Assembly (NCBI GenBank): GCA_030052745.1
Contig: JANBVO010000020.1
Location: 310,001 to 374,000, forward strand
Source of the DNA: Pleurostoma richardsiae
Lineage: Eukaryota; Ascomycota; Sordariomycetes; Calosphaeriales; Pleurostomataceae
DNA length: 64,000 nt
Direction of reading: 5' to 3'
Of this stretch, positions 10,699-21,524 are shown piece after piece (position 1 is the first letter of the stretch; every line of letters starts with the position of its first letter). Made by a program: the position numbers and the translations under genes. The notes below the pieces were generated by a model. The model had not been told where the DNA came from, did no database searches, and saw only the letters and a list, made by a program, of their open reading frames with translations.

Positions 10699-12998
10699 TG
10701 TTGCAGATTGCCGTGCAGTGCTTAAGGCAAGACTGGGTTGTGCAGCAACTCGTGAGTGTAGCGTGGCAAGTCAAGCCGGTGTGGCCAGACTTATCCAGCT
10801 CCCCGGTTCCCGACGGCTTGGATCAGCTTTTTATATGGTAAAAGATTTGCTGAACATATGGTCGAGACCGCGACAACAACGACGATTGCCGAGGACAAGA
10901 CAGCTGGAGTCATCGTGTCGAGCGACAGCCGATTGACGTTTCTGAATTGGTCAATAAGATGTTTCGAAACCATGGCGAAAGGAGGCAGAGCTATTTCGTG
11001 ATTTCGGAAAGTTGCTGCGATTGGCGGCTATGTTGCTGACCTTTATCCCCCACACCCATTCGCCCTCGTACCCGGTCTAGCAGAAGGTTTAGACCAGGCA
11101 AGTGTGGGGTTAAGCCAATAGTTTCGGGAGTTACTCGTGGCCCTATGCATAGTAGAGCGTAGATGGCATACGCTACTGCGACGCTGAAAGTCTGTTCTCG
11201 CCTCAAGCACGAGACAGTCCTCTTGCAGAACACAAAGAAGGCCATATGCCTAGCCGTTGGAAGTTAGAAGCCCGAGACCGGCTTGTATCGAGGTTCTCGG
11301 CGGATATAGTCTATCTCGATGGGACACTAATCACTTGAGTTGGAAGTAGAAAATGCGTTTACTCTGCATGAGGACGGAACATTCGAGCCGCCGTGATACC
11401 GAAAGATCTCATTCAGGGGAATCCGCGGTACGAGGGGGTTCTTCGAGCTTTATGCGTTACTATTCACTTGAAATGAGGCGATTGAGGAACGAACGTGTCG
11501 GTGCGCTCGCACCAAGAAATCACAAAGTTGCTGAACGATCGTCAGATTCAACCAACTTGAATTACTCTCCGTATCGTGTAGCTGAACCTCTTTAGAGATC
11601 AGCTCTGAAGCTGAACCACCAGGGCAAGACTTCTTTCCGCATGCACAGCTGCTCTACTAGCATACCCTCATGTTGCAAGTTGCCCCGGAGAGCTAAGAAT
11701 GCGATAACCCCGCCGGGGCTTCGGCGTCTATCTGGATATGTTCCCGTTCGGAAGGTGGCAGTGACGCGGAATCGTACTCCGTATCGATGGGAAAGGGTTC
11801 ATAGAAATGTCGCAAGACGCATGCAGTCTTGTAAATAGGACGGCTAGCCAGTCTAAGCGATTTCCGTTATCTTGGATTGGCTCACTTGTGGTCCGGTTCG
11901 CGGGGGTTTGCCAATCACGTATTGATTGCCGGCCGTGACGCCATTTCTAAACCGCAGGTAGTGCAGCCGAGAGAGACTCCACGTCTCGGTCCGGACGACA
12001 GCCGAGATCAAGATGAAAGCTAACAACCACGCGGAACTCTGTCGTAGGTGGGCAGTGTATACCACCTTTGGACTCTAGACTAGGGATCTCCTGCAGATCG
12101 TATCGGCTGTCGCTGCATTTCAGCGCAGCTTCTTCGCCTTAGGGGACCTCATGAGGTGGGCTGGATAAGATATCTAGCCGTCGCACCTGAGAGGGCCTCA
12201 GCAAGAGACATGTCTTGCGCTTCCGCACAATATCAGCAGCTCCTCGATCTAGACCGTAGGTATCGAGACGAATCTTGAATGGAAGAGACCATCTTCAACG
12301 CATGCCCTCGGGAGAAGCATGAGACAAGAAGTCGCCGAGCTCCGTCCCGTTGCTTGTAGGATGGTTAAGCCTCGACGCTGAGCTTGAACATCGGCGTTTT
12401 TCTTAGCTGCAGGGATTTGGCATGCTCGACATTCTGTTTCCGCATCACGCAATGCCGAGGGTCGCTACGACTTCTTCTTGGCACACTGAATTCATCCACA
12501 ATCTCTCGGTAAAGGACCCTGTAAATGGGATAGTAGCGTGCTGTTCCGGAGCGCCCAGGCTGACCTCCCGCGCCGCCTCCATTGCCAATTCTCTCGCTGG
12601 CGCTTCCATTGGGGACCGGCTGTCGCCACGTCGAAAACCCCTCGGAGCTCCCTGCACATCTTTACGTGGTGGCTCTCGTTGTTCGCCATCGGTGGCTTGG
12701 GTCCAGACTTCTCACTCAGCGCTTTGGCCGAAGTATGCTTCTGTCCTCGCGATAATGTGGATTCTATTCGTCATCTCGCGGGCTTGCCCCCTGCTTGCAT
12801 GCCCGGTTCCATGCCCGTGGGTCTCGAGATGTGCGGGATGTTGCATTCTGAGTGCATGGGAACGTGGATGTAGCAGCGGATGCTCTGGGTAATATATATG
12901 ACAGGCCCCCCTCTCAGATTTCGATACCCAGAAGTCTGGTCCAGGAACCACTCCCACCCCCAGCATCTTTCTTTGGCTGCGGCACGCACGTCAGCAAC
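10699..12998. other. Gene-free stretch (divergent promoters of dioxygenase and permease)
   Basis: A 2.3-kb region between two divergent genes. Only short frames are present. A minus-strand frame near 12492-12689 contains a string like the WxxxR helix of cytochromes P450, but nothing around it supports a P450 gene. I see no tRNA or repeat. Confidence 0.5.
10828..10835 (-). promoter_or_regulatory. Candidate TATA box of the TauD-type dioxygenase
   Basis: On the minus strand the sequence reads TATAAAAA about 130 nt upstream of the start codon at 10698, a plausible core-promoter position. Confidence 0.45.
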
Positions 12999-15331
12999 AT
13001 GTCGACAGTCCTGACCAGAGACCAGAAGGAGAGGGTAGCAGCTGCCGCTGACGAGGGGAAGACCGTCACTGCGGACAGCAAGGAGGTCGGAGCCACCTCT
13101 TCGTCGAGCTCGCTCTCAGAGGTCCCTCCCCTAGGAGCCCCTGTGGAGGAGAAGCGGTTCTGGTTCCAACGCACGAGGCATTATGATCCTGATGCCATCG
13201 CGACCCAAGTATGCACCTCGAACCGCTTTCCCATATCTCACAGTTACTGACATCACTTACCAGCCCAGTGTCTTCGACGATCCAGACACCGCGCTCAAGT
13301 ACCAACCGAGATCTGACTGGTGCGTCGACATGACCTTATCACGGCTCTTGAATGACATTCGTGAGCTAACTTCCCTTAGGGAGAACCTTCATCGATTCAA
13401 TCCTCTTGCGCGGTGGACATGGGGTGAAGAGCATAAACTCGTGCGGAAGATTGACATTCGCATCATGGTCTGGGCCTGTATCATGTTCATGGCCCTTGAG
13501 CTGGATCGTGCCAATATCAGCCAAGCATTGACTGACAACTTCCTCCCCAACCTGAAGCTCACCACTGATGGTTAGTGCCCATTCCTCACCCCAACCTTCA
13601 CATAAAGCGCTGACCCAGGGACAGACTACAATCTTGGAAACACCGTCTTTAAGGCAGCGTTCCTTTGCGCAGAACTGCCATCACAGCTCGTGTCCAAATG
13701 GGTCGGTCCTGACCGTTGGATCCCGTCTCAGATGGTCTTGTGGAGCTTTGTGGCCGGAGGGCAGTTCTGGCTGTCGGGCCGCACTTCGTTCCTCGCCTGC
13801 CGTGCGCTGCTGGGCATCTTACAGGGTGGCTTCATCCCTGACGTAAGTCTCCAGACCCTTGGAACACCCTCCATACCAGCCTACTCCTGCTCACAGCTCC
13901 TATAGGTCATTCTGTATCTGTCCTACTTCTACAAGCACCACGAGCTCTCTCTAAGACTCGGCTTCTTCTGGACCGCCATGAGCATTGCCGACATCATCTC
14001 CGCTCTCCTTGCATACGGCCTCCTTCACATGCGCGGCGTCCAGGGCCACGCTGGCTGGCGCTGGCTGTTCCTGATTGAGGTACTACTCCCTTTCGCTGTC
14101 ACACTACATTTATGTTTCGCTAACAAAGCGTCAAGGGTCTCATCACGCTGGTGGTTGGCGGTATGGGATTCCTGCTAATGCCTGCTGGGCCATGCCAGAC
14201 CAAGAGCTGGTTCAGAGGAAAGAAGAAGGGCTGGTTCAATGAGAAGTGCGCGAAATAGTCTCACGAGAGAAGATGCCCATCCGTGCTAACAGAAACAATA
14301 GGGAGGAGACCATCATTGTTAACCGAGTCCTCCGCGAAGATCCGAGCAAGAGCAGCATGCACAATCGTCAACCGGTCACTCCCAAGCTGCTCTGGCAGTC
14401 TCTCCAGGACTACGATCTCTGGTCAGTGCTCCAAGGACGATGCCTGCTCCCAACTAGAAGCACAACCAGGCTGACAGTGTCTATAGGCCGTTGTACATCC
14501 TTGGTCTCACGTTCCAGATCCCCATGACGCCGCCGACACAGTACCTTACCCTGTCTCTGAAGGGCCTCGGCTTCGACACGTTCCAGACGAACTTGCTGAC
14601 AATCCCATACACCGTCCTGCACAGTAAGAGCCACCGATGTTCCCAACTGCTGGGCCTTGGTACATGAACGTCAGGCGCTAACCATCCGCAGTCATCCTCA
14701 TGCTCCTGCTCACCTACGTCGCCGAGATCTGGGGCGAGCTGACGCTGACGTCCATGATCGGGCAAATCTGGGCGCTGCCATTCCTGATCTATCTCAACGT
14801 CGTCAACACGGCGCACGTCAACCGCTGGATCATCTTTGCTGTCACGTCCCTCTTGCTGTCATACCCTAACTGTAAGTACAAGGTCTGGTTTCCCAAGAAG
14901 CAGAGAGACTAATGGCCATCATCAGCGCATCCCATCCAAGTCGGTTGGAACTCGCGGAATTCCAACACCGTCCGGTCGCGTACCGTCTCAGCTGCTTGTT
15001 ACAACATGTTTGTGCAGGCCGGCGGCATCATTTCCTCCAACATCTACCGCAAAGGTATGTGCTCCATCCCCCTTTTCCCTGACAGATCTCGGCAGCTGAC
15101 AAGAGGCCGCCACCAGACGACTCGCCGCAGTACCACCGCGGAAACAAGGACTTGCTCGCTATCGCGTGCATGAACATCGTGCTGTACATCCTGACCAAGG
15201 TGTACTACGTGTTCCGCAACAACCAGAGGGACAAGAAGTGGGCGTCCATGACCGAGGAGCAGAGGCTCGAGTACCTCGCCACAACGAAGGACAAGGGCAA
15301 CAAGAGGCTGGACTTCCGCTTCCACCACTAA
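12999..15331 (+). CDS. MFS permease of the Dal5/ACS (anion:cation symporter) family
   Basis: A twelve-helix major facilitator for small organic anions. The family covers allantoate, nicotinate, pantothenate, biotin-type and sulfur-anion carriers. Exons are 12999-13208, 13264-13319, 13380-13570, 13625-13842, 13906-14079, 14136-14245, 14302-14421, 14487-14623, 14692-14871, 14926-15054 and 15117-15331. All junctions keep phase and the total is 579 aa. Landmarks are [49 protein letters not shown] and [10 protein letters not shown]. The sequences before helix 1 and after helix 12 are hydrophilic, and the C-terminus ends DFRFHH. The first ATG (MSTVLTRDQ) is used. The best neighbour clue is the divergent sulfonate-type dioxygenase: yeast Soa1, in the same family, carries inorganic sulfur anions and sulfonates. 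The exact substrate is inference. Confidence 0.93.
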
Positions 15332-15586
15332 CGAGTGACGATATCTCAACGACAGACGAGATGAGACAGAATAGACAATCTGAGATGAAGTTGCTAGACG
15401 GCAGGGGAAAAGCGGGAGTTACGAGAGCTGCTGAACGGACAGGGTGTGCGCTCAGGGGGGCCGGAGTCGCGTTGCTTCTGACGACTGCCACTTTTGACGT
15501 TTCATGCGTTCCAATTTACTGTCTTTAAGTGAATTCAAAATTTACTCTCGCTCGGAAGAACTTCGACATTGGTGACTGCGGCATAG

Positions 15587-17078
15587 CTACGCCGCGAAAG
15601 CATAACTGCCAAGCATGGCATACACATGCCAGTGGCTCGTCTCAGGCCTGTACCTCATCACGTCCGCGACCTCCCTCGCGACCCTCACCCCGCCCACCTC
15701 GGCAATGTGCTCGAGGAAACTGACCACCCAGGGCCGCATGCGGGGGTCGCTGGACACCTGGCCGGCGTGATAAACCGGGCTGATGAGCGTGTAGCATTGA
15801 AGAGCCTGGAGCGGCGTGAGGGGGACTTTGTTCTGCGGCCTGGCCGCCGGGAGCACGAACTGCGGGGCCGATGAGCATATCTCGCGGGCGATGCCGTCTA
15901 TGACCGCCGATGCCTCTCCTTTCAGGGCGACATTGTCACCAGCGTGAGCGAGGATCGCAACGTTGATCGCCAGGCGCGTTGTGTGGATGACGTTGCGGAC
16001 CTGCGTGACGAAGTGGTCCCTGTGCATGTCGTAGTGCCCTTCAAAGACTAAGGGCTCGGAATCAGCGACGAGCACTCGCCTGCCGTGCCACGACGGAGGG
16101 AGCTCCCGCTCCAGTGTGATGAAACGCTCATCGAGTTGTCTCAGCCTAGCGAGGATCTCGGCTCCATCCGTGATCTTGCCGTCGCGGACATCGGCATTCA
16201 GATTGAGCAGCCCGACGACCTCACCTGTGACGGCCCACTTGGGGTCTTTCTCGTCCACATAGCGACTCAGGTCCTCCCGCAGGGCGCTCAAAGCGGCCGG
16301 CACGCGGATTCCTGCGGCGCCGCAGCTGATGATGAGGGTGATGACGAGGCGCATCGCGAGCCGCCGGGCGACGTGGCTAGCAATAGTCCTGTGCTTGCCC
16401 CGGATCGCGACAAGGGACATAGCGCCGTTGACGTGGCTCATCCAAGAGGACGACGACTTTGGGTTCCGGTTGACGATCTTCTCGTACAGGTCGAGTAGGA
16501 GGACGGCCTGCAGCGTGGCGTCGGACGTGGCTTGGGCAGGGGTGCCCAGTGCCTGGCCCAACAGTTGTATCGCCGCGAGATACCGCTTGCCGGCGAGCGC
16601 AGAGAGATCCGGGGCGTCGTGTTGATGCGAGAGGAAGGCCAGGCTCACGGCATCAACGCTCATGGACAGATGGCCGTCGGGTGGCTCCCTTTCGTAAAGG
16701 GAAGACAGCATATCGTAGCTGCGGGAGAGCCCGAAGACGTAGAAGCAGAAGAAAACATGACGGGCCCGGACGTCCCACGACAGCTGCAGGGTGGCGATAC
16801 TGGTATTAGCGGCTGACAAGCACTCTTGGTGAGATGCTTGAGCCAATGCCTTCTGTCTTATCGCCTGGGTCTCGTCCCGGATGACGAGCTGATGGGGGTC
16901 GCGGTAGCCCGTGCAGGTGAGATTTGCTCTCCTACACTGGCCACAGCTCTCCTTCTGGAGGTCGCACTGGGAATGTGAGCGACGGCTACACATGTGAGGG
17001 ACGAAATGGCTCACTCACCCGGAGCTTCCGTCTCCTGCAGGGCAGACAGTCCCGTGAAGGCGTGCCTCGATAGACCAT
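15587..17078 (-). CDS. Zn2Cys6 binuclear-cluster transcription factor
   Basis: A nuclear DNA-binding regulator. Exon 1 is 17019-17078 and exon 2 is 15587-16966 (479 aa). The intron splits the zinc cluster. Joining the exons gives cysteines at residues 11, 14, 21, 28, 31 and 38 with the fungal spacing C-x2-C-x6-C-x6-C-x2-C-x6-C (first half CLPCRRRKLRC). A single exon starting within the intron would lose two cysteines, so the two-exon model is strongly preferred. The rest is helical and lacks an obvious acidic domain. It resembles the short fungal Zn2Cys6 proteins with a 'fungal-specific transcription factor' middle region. It is convergent with the ACS-type permease (255 bp between stops) and divergent from the SDR gene at 17741, so those genes are the natural candidate targets. 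Confidence 0.9.
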
Positions 17079-17340
17079 TACATCCCTTGTTTGTGCGAGA
17101 ATAAACAGGAGAGGACGTCAGACAGGCTCGAGGGTTCTACTAGCGCCGAAATCGCGGGTGGAATTGTGGTGTGGTGTATATTTGGAGTTAAGCTTCTGAT
17201 GGTGTTCGTCATGCGAAGCGGGAGGATGCCGCCCAGCCCGACTCAGTTAGCGTTTCGGTGACGTACGTTGACCACGGTTGTACGCCTGGATTGCTCAGTC
17301 CGTGATGTCGATATCACTCAGACCAGGAGATAAATCCGGT

Positions 17341-17349
17341 CGGAAACCG
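17341..17349. promoter_or_regulatory. CGG-N3-CCG inverted repeat, candidate Zn2Cys6 binding site
   Basis: CGGAAACCG reads as CGG and CCG half-sites in inverted orientation with a 3-nt spacer, a typical target shape for fungal binuclear-cluster dimers. It lies between the regulator and the SDR gene, 263 bp from the regulator's start codon. A 9-bp motif with six fixed bases is expected by chance about once per 4 kb. Confidence 0.3.
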
Positions 17350-17616
17350 CATCTGCTGGGTGCGAATGGAGCCTGGAATCGAGGGGAAGTTTGTGATCAA
17401 TGCCGAGCCCGAGATTTCCTAACTCCAGGTCACGTATCTCCGCGCGAACGTCCGCCCCGTGCTCGCATCCCGGGTGGAGCTCCGGAACGCTAGCCGCATC
17501 GGGTTAAGCCCTACACGGGCAAATGCCGCCTCCGAAGCTCCTCCAGTCCAGTACCTCCGGGGCGAGAATTGAGATATAAACAGCAGACGACGACGGCCCA
17601 GGATGGCTCAGCTCTG

Positions 17617-17624
17617 TATAAAAT
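17617..17624 (+). promoter_or_regulatory. Candidate TATA box of the SDR gene
   Basis: TATAAAAT lies 117 nt upstream of the start codon at 17741. Confidence 0.5.
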
Positions 17625-17740
17625 GGAGGCAGAAGCATCATCAGAATTCTCGTTGACAGGAAACCTTATCGATCTGCGTGCCACACCTGAAGCATCATCA
17701 TATCCGAGTAAACAGAGTTTCCTGAGTCTATAACATCAAG

Positions 17741-18655
17741 ATGCCCTTCCAGTATAAGCGAGTCCTCCTTGTCGGCGCCACCTCTGGCATCGGCGCAGCC
17801 ATGGCCGACAAACTGATCCAGGAGGGTGCCAAGGTCATCGCCGTTGGGCGAAGGCAAGACAGGCTCGATGCCTTCGTGAAGAAGCATGGCCCGGAAGTTG
17901 CCAGCTCCGCCAAGTTCGACATCACAGATAGAGCCGGCACGGATGCCTTTGTCAATGAGTGAGACTCCCAGGACCAAGACATCTGCTGTCTTCGGAGTTT
18001 GGCTAATCACGCCTTTCCAGCATCGTTGAGAAATACCCCGACCTCGACTGCGTCTTCCTGAACTCCGGTATCCAAGCCGCATACAAACTGTCGAGGCCCG
18101 CCGAGTTTGACTCCGAAGGCTTTCGCAGCGAGATCGATACCAACTTCCTAAGCACCGTCGACCTGATGATGAAGTTCCTGGCGCAGCTGCAGGCCAAGCC
18201 CTACCCGACAGCACTCATCGTCACTGGTACCAACCTTGCCATCGTTCCGGCGACCACTATCCCCGTATATTCAGCATCCAAGGCAGCTCTCAACGCTTTC
18301 ATTTACTGCCTGCGGGCGCAGAACTTCAAGTCCAGCACCAAGATCATCGAGGTCTGGCCGCCGGTCGTTCAGAGTACGTGCATCATCCTTCTTCTACTTG
18401 GCTATGATGGAGGCCCGCTGGCTGACGTATCTCCCAGCTGAGCTCCACGACTACATGGGCGAGGAGAGAGGCCGCTCGTTTGGCATGCCGGTGGCGGAAT
18501 TCACCAAGCAGGCGTATGCACAGCTCGCGGCGGGTGCAGAGCACATAGTCGTGGGGTCAATTGGGTCGCAGGATTCGTTCAGAGAGCTGGTGGACTTGCG
18601 CAAGAAGCACTTCGACGAGCTCAACAAGCTGCAGATGGCCCATTTCGAGCCGTAA
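17741..18655 (+). CDS. Short-chain dehydrogenase/reductase (SDR), classical type
   Basis: An NAD(P)-dependent oxidoreductase, probably cytosolic. Exons are 17741-17958, 18021-18373 and 18438-18655 (262 aa), a typical classical-SDR length. The Rossmann cofactor motif is VGATSGIGAAMADKL at residues 11-25. FLNSGIQ replaces the usual NNAG motif. The catalytic Tyr and Lys are in YSASKAALNAF, with the serine-bearing strand IVTGTN before it. GRRQDRLD after beta-strand 2 has basic residues that favour NADP(H). The gene is divergent from a Zn2Cys6 regulator and could be its target. The substrate cannot be read from the sequence. Confidence 0.92.
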
Positions 18656-19306
18656 GTGCAGGATGGGTGTGAATCGAAGGCAATTGGGAATGCATTGGGC
18701 GCAATTGGCGTGATTGTTTCCCTCTCGTTTATTTACTTGACCCGCGATCCGTATCAGAAATCCTCTTTTCAGCTTAGCCGGCGCAGGCGTTATCTGGGTG
18801 AGATGCCGCTAGAGATAAGTCAAGATCCATGAACAGCTGAGAGATGTGTGGCGTCAAATCGCAGGACGTCGTTTCGGGCTCCAGCGCCTCGAATGACGCG
18901 GAGCTCGTCTTGGCGCATCGTGTGGATGGGTGTTGGTGAACTAACAGATCAGCTCAGAATATTGATGCATGATTTGTTAGTAGAATATCTTTACTTTTCC
19001 ACCCCACAGCGGAGTCGACGTCATTTGGCAGCGTAAACAGGCGAGCTCCAAGCAGACGCCTCTCTTTTCCCTGCTTCTGCCCTTGTCGCACAGCGCAGAG
19101 TCTTCCTTGACCGTCTCGAGCTGCTCGAGGGATGGAAAAGGCAAAAGGAGGGCGGAGTCTTCTTTGGTGACAAGTCTACCATCATTCCCAATTGCTCTGC
19201 CTGGCTCCACGACCGCTCACGCGAGCTACGTCGACCGCAAGATAACGACCGCGCATTAAAACGGTCCGATCGACAGCAAAGATAAGGAGCACCAAGGCCT
19301 TGCAAG
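18656..19306. other. Gene-free stretch
   Basis: 650 bp between the SDR gene and the channel gene, both plus strand. It should hold the SDR terminator and channel promoter. No coding or RNA feature is recognised. Confidence 0.55.
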
Positions 19307-21524
19307 ATGGCGCGCGGAAGATTCAACTGGAGGAGCATTCTGGGCTGGGAGGGACGTGACCACCGTAGTCGTCGCGACCACTGGTGGGATGAGCCACGGG
19401 GCCGACGTGAGTGTTTTTCTTGCTGTGCATGACCCCGAACGGCTGGAAACTGACAGCCTCGGATATCCAGTCCTCCCTAGCCACCACGACGAGACGATCG
19501 AGTCTGCTATTCCAGCCGAGGAAGTCACTAAGGTTGCAGTTCGGCTGCATCACCTCATCGAGGAGGTCGTCTCTGTCGAGCTGGAGGAGGATGAGATCAC
19601 CAAGGCACACAGTCGTGTCATTACGCCAAAGGTCGTGGCAGCTGCGAAGGAGGCCGGCGGCGAGGAGTATAAAGCTTGCGTGGTATGGTCTTCTCCTTGT
19701 TGGGGCTATGAGGTTATGCTAGCCACATAGGCTGACGAAGCGGGCAGGTCTTTGCTCTACTGGTCAACAAACGTTGGTTCAAGCACCAGGCCATCATGGA
19801 ACTGTGGGACGCCGAGCTTCACAAGGCTCGGGCCGTCGCCGCCGAGATGATCGCTAAGAAAATGTACGGTTCCTTACCGCCCCGTCATGGGACGAGGCGT
19901 GCAGGTTTCGAGCACAGCTAACACCGGTGACTGCAGTATCGAAGGTGAGGAGAATCTGGGCTATCTCCTGCACTCCGTCCTCCTGAAACGCTACTCCATC
20001 AAAATCGACGGCGAGGCTACGCCTCCCGCCAACGTCATAGAGAAGGCGGTCGATCTCCATGCTCTTCGCATTGTCGGCTCGTCTGGCTACCAGAAGTGCA
20101 TAAGCTACCTCTGGCGAGGCTGGCTTGTCCAAGACGAGGACGACCCGGCAAATTTTGTCGACTACGGTGACAAGGACAACACCTCATACATTGTCCACCT
20201 CGACCCAGACAGGATGCGGGCTCCCATGTACCAGAACGCCTTCCAGGTGCTGATCTCCCTGGTTTATCTCGCCCTGTACACCGCTGCTATCAACACAATC
20301 AATCCCACTGGCGACCTGGACTTCGTGGAGGGCCTTCTGTACGTCTTCACGCTTGGCTTCCTCTTCGACGAGATCGCCAAGTTCTGGAAGGCGGGCTATC
20401 ACATCATCGGCTTCTGGAACGTCTTCAATGACGTTCTATACTGCCTTCTCATGACCAGTCTGGTCCTGCGTTTCATGGCCCTTGGCCACCACCCCTCAGG
20501 GGACCCGAAAGTTAAGGGACCGCGTGAAAACTGGAACACGATGAGCTACAATTTCCTGGCCTTCAGTGCCCCCATGTTCTGGATCCGCCTGCTGTTGTAC
20601 CTTGACAGCTTCAGGTTCTTTGGCGCCATGCTTGTAGTGCTCAAGGTGATGATGAAGGAGTCGATCATTTTCTTCGCTCTCCTAGTCGTCATCGTCATTG
20701 GCTTCCTGCAGTCCTTCATCGGCCTAGACTATGCCGAGGACAATGTCATCGGCGACGTGACGTTCATCGTCCAGTCGATGGCCAACGCCCTCATGCAGAG
20801 CCCGGACTTCAGTGGGTTTGAGAAGTTTGGACATCCGTTCGGCATCATCCTGTACTATCTCTTTACCTTCATTGTCATGGTACGTAATTGCCGTCCTGCT
20901 ACCCCTCAAGCTGCGTACGCCGCTGACGAACTGAAACCATAGGTCATCCTGCTCAATATCCTCATCGCCCTATACAACTCGGCGTACGAGGACATCTACG
21001 ACAACGCCAACGACGAGTACCTGTGCCTCTTCGCGCAGAAGACGGTGCAGTTTGTGCGGGCCCCCGACGAGAACGTCTTCATCCCGCCTTTCAACCTCAT
21101 CGAGGTGTTCCTGCTGGCGCTCCCGCTCGAGTGGTGGATGGACAAGCGCACCTACGAGCGGGTCAACGACGTGGTCATGGCCATCTGCTACTCACCCCTG
21201 CTCCTCATCGCCGCGTACCTCGAGACGCGGACCGCCGGCGACATCCGGTCGAACCGGTCGCGCGGCGAGGACGACGACGACACGATCGAGGAGTGGGAGC
21301 AGCTGGGCGGGCAGGTCGACTTCGAGGCCGACGGGTGGGCGGACAGGGTCAAGGGCGCGGCGCCGGTGCTAGCGATGGAGCCGGCGGTGCTGGAGGTACA
21401 GAAGCTGCGGAAGGACGTGGAGAGGCTGCAGGAGATGCTGGAGCAGGTGGTCAATAAGCTGGGGGCGGCGGAGGGCGCTGGGAATGGGAAGCAGCCGGCT
21501 GAGGACACGAATCTGCTTGAATGA
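19307..21524 (+). CDS. YVC1-like TRP cation channel (vacuolar calcium-release channel)
   Basis: A fungal TRP-family channel; yeast Yvc1 releases Ca2+ from the vacuole under osmotic and mechanical stress. Exons are 19307-19406, 19471-19682, 19748-19863, 19937-20879 and 20943-21524 (650 aa, near Yvc1's 675). The hydrophilic N-terminal region includes VAVRLHHLIEEVVSVELEEDEIT and LLVNKRWFKHQAIMELW. About six to seven hydrophobic segments follow, from VLISLVYLALYTAAI through FFALLVVIVIGFLQSFIGLDYAED to IILYYLFTFIVMVILLNILIALYNSAYEDI. The last two flank the pore region, and the S6-like ILLNILIALYN followed by an acidic stretch is typical. The C-terminal tail is acidic (EDDDDTIEEWEQ) and ends in a coiled-coil-like segment. 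Exon 1 is the least certain part, because no family motif supports its 33 codons. Confidence 0.9.

Larger units (their letters stand above)
17079..17740. other. Shared divergent promoter region (Zn2Cys6 regulator / SDR)
   Basis: A 662-bp spacer between two divergently transcribed genes. It carries a CGG-N3-CCG element and a TATA box on the SDR side (listed separately). No coding sequence is seen. Confidence 0.6.

Noticed and set aside
12492-12689. Minus-strand frame with GPQWKRQREN, like the WxxxR helix of cytochromes P450
   Set aside because: No heme-binding FxxGxRxCxG, ExxR or membrane anchor is found nearby on the same strand, so this is most likely chance.
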